Assembly: GCA_017537025.1 (NCBI GenBank)
Contig: JAFWCB010000005.1
Location: 836,104-900,103 of the forward strand
DNA from: Sediminibacterium sp.
GTDB taxonomy: Bacteria > Bacteroidota > Bacteroidia > Chitinophagales > Chitinophagaceae
DNA length: 64,000 nucleotides
Reading direction: 5' to 3'
A program made the translations under genes and the position numbers. Shown here one piece after another: positions 63,243 through 64,000 of the stretch. The notes beneath the pieces were generated by a model, which was not told where the DNA came from, searched no databases, and was given only the letters and a program-made list of their open reading frames with translations. Positions within the stretch are counted from its first letter, which is position 1. The number at the start of each line of letters is the position of its first letter.

Positions 63243-64000
63243 GTGAAAAAATGCTTAACAGGCTTACTACTTTTTGTAATCACGATATCATTACCTGCAC
63301 AAAAGCCCGGTGCACTAAGAGATATTTCCGAGCCCGAATCATCCGAAGCCGACGCGCTTTGTGGCCCTTTAAAAATAATTACTATTTGCACCGCTTATTT
63401 AGACAGTTTGGAGCTATTTTATGTAAAAGGGATGGGTATGCAACTAAGCGGACCATTTTCCCTAACCAAAGAACAGGAGAAAATGCAGAAGCGGCTATTT
63501 GATATTAATGGTAATTATAAGTTGTATTTATTAGAACGGAAAAACGTACCAGAAAATATCAAGATACGGGTACTATTGGTAAGCAAGAATAACCCCTTGA
63601 TTCATAAAAGCTATAATGCGAGAGAAATGGGGCCTTTTACATTAGGCTTCCCAAATGCTAATCAAGAGAAATTGGATAAGGAATTACGCGCGCTGGGATT
63701 CACTACTATGGCACCTATGCAAGCAGCTATGCTTAGTAAACCGGATGGTACTAAATATAAGTATTTGGAAACTATTTATAAGGCCCCGGAATTTGTACAT
63801 ATCGTAGGAATTGAAAGGGGGAATGGGATGCCCCAGCTAGCCCCCTATGATTCGGCTACTTTGAAAGGTGGGCCCGGTTATTCAGCACAAATAGTTACCG
63901 GCATGAGTAATCCTATGATTCAATTCTATACATATGTGTTAGGCTGGGAAATGCGACGCGATAATGAGTGGAAAACCGGAGAAGGCTCGGCACTCGGTAT
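63243..64000 (+). CDS. Exported VOC-like protein, 3' end outside the window
   Basis: An open frame runs from GTG 63243 to the window edge (252 codons, no stop). It begins with a Lys-Lys signal peptide cut near SLPA-QK. Segments IITICTAYLDSLELFYVKGMGM and PGYSAQIVTGMSNPMIQFYTYVLGWEMRR resemble the first strand and helix of VOC modules, as in the exported protein at 45799-46911, likely a paralogue. No ATG start is available, so GTG is used. Site H lies upstream. Confidence 0.7.
   Translation, partial: MKKCLTGLLLFVITISLPAQKPGALRDISEPESSEADALCGPLKIITICTAYLDSLELFYVKGMGMQLSGPFSLTKEQEKMQKRLFDINGNYKLYLLERKNVPENIKIRVLLVSKNNPLIHKSYNAREMGPFTLGFPNANQEKLDKELRALGFTTMAPMQAAMLSKPDGTKYKYLETIYKAPEFVHIVGIERGNGMPQLAPYDSATLKGGPGYSAQIVTGMSNPMIQFYTYVLGWEMRRDNEWKTGEGSALG

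Noticed and set aside
62276-63391. Longer HMG-CoA-lyase frame starting at 63391
   Set aside because: The first 68 codons cross the operator and the divergent exported-protein gene and do not match the family; the ATG at 63187 does.
1-64000. CRISPR arrays, tRNA or rRNA genes, transposases, phage genes
   Set aside because: None was found on reading both strands. The repeats seen are short degenerate words, not regularly spaced spacers or insertion-sequence ends.

Overview
The window comes from a member of the Bacteroidota, most likely Chitinophagaceae. The signs are a SusC/SusD pair, a protein with a gliding-motility (type IX secretion) C-terminal domain, AT-rich DNA, almost no Shine-Dalgarno sequences, and many short degenerate intergenic repeats. 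No rRNA, tRNA, CRISPR, insertion sequence or phage gene was seen. No gene-free stretch exceeds 300 bases.

Region 1 (1-12.7 kb) is a glycan-uptake locus. It holds the end of a SusC transporter, SusD, a DUF5009 membrane acetyltransferase-like protein, a GH92 alpha-mannosidase and a GHL10 lipoprotein. A tight four-gene operon follows: AmpG-like permease, DUF4434, a second GHL10 and a divergent L,D-transpeptidase-like protein. The GHL10/AmpG/transpeptidase combination suggests recycling of cell-wall glycans.

Region 2 (12.7-26.8 kb) is mixed housekeeping and stress functions. It has an ECF sigma factor with a HEAT-repeat anti-sigma-like protein and two DUF4097-like proteins, an mhqO/mhqD-like pair, a split YeeE/YedE transporter, a frameshifted M20 peptidase, and assorted acetyltransferases, SDR, RidA, VOC, phosphoesterase, esterase and Pmp3 genes.

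Region 3 (26.9-64 kb) is the main discovery: a roughly 37-kb catabolic island of about 30 genes. Its transcription units carry one shared 21-bp palindrome, TTAGTTAA-N5-TTAACTAA, at seven promoter positions, typically 3-33 bp before start codons. A MarR-family regulator encoded inside the island is the natural candidate to bind it. The island encodes a stand-alone TonB receptor, two MFS carriers, HyuA/HyuB (ATP-dependent lactam or imide hydrolase type), a dihydropyrimidinase-like amidohydrolase, a nitrilase-superfamily protein, two aconitase/LeuCD-type dehydratases, an HpcH/HpaI aldolase, an HMG-CoA-lyase-like enzyme, a family III CoA-transferase, aldehyde dehydrogenase, flavin and NADP oxidoreductases, SDRs, exported VOC proteins, and small binding-fold proteins (CpeT/CpcT-like, DUF3598-like, HapK-like, DUF1838, SnoaL-like). 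This is enough for uptake, ring opening of a cyclic amide, imide or lactam, deamidation, hydration of an unsaturated diacid and C-C cleavage to central metabolites. The substrate is unknown. A linear tetrapyrrole or maleimide-type compound is offered as a testable guess.
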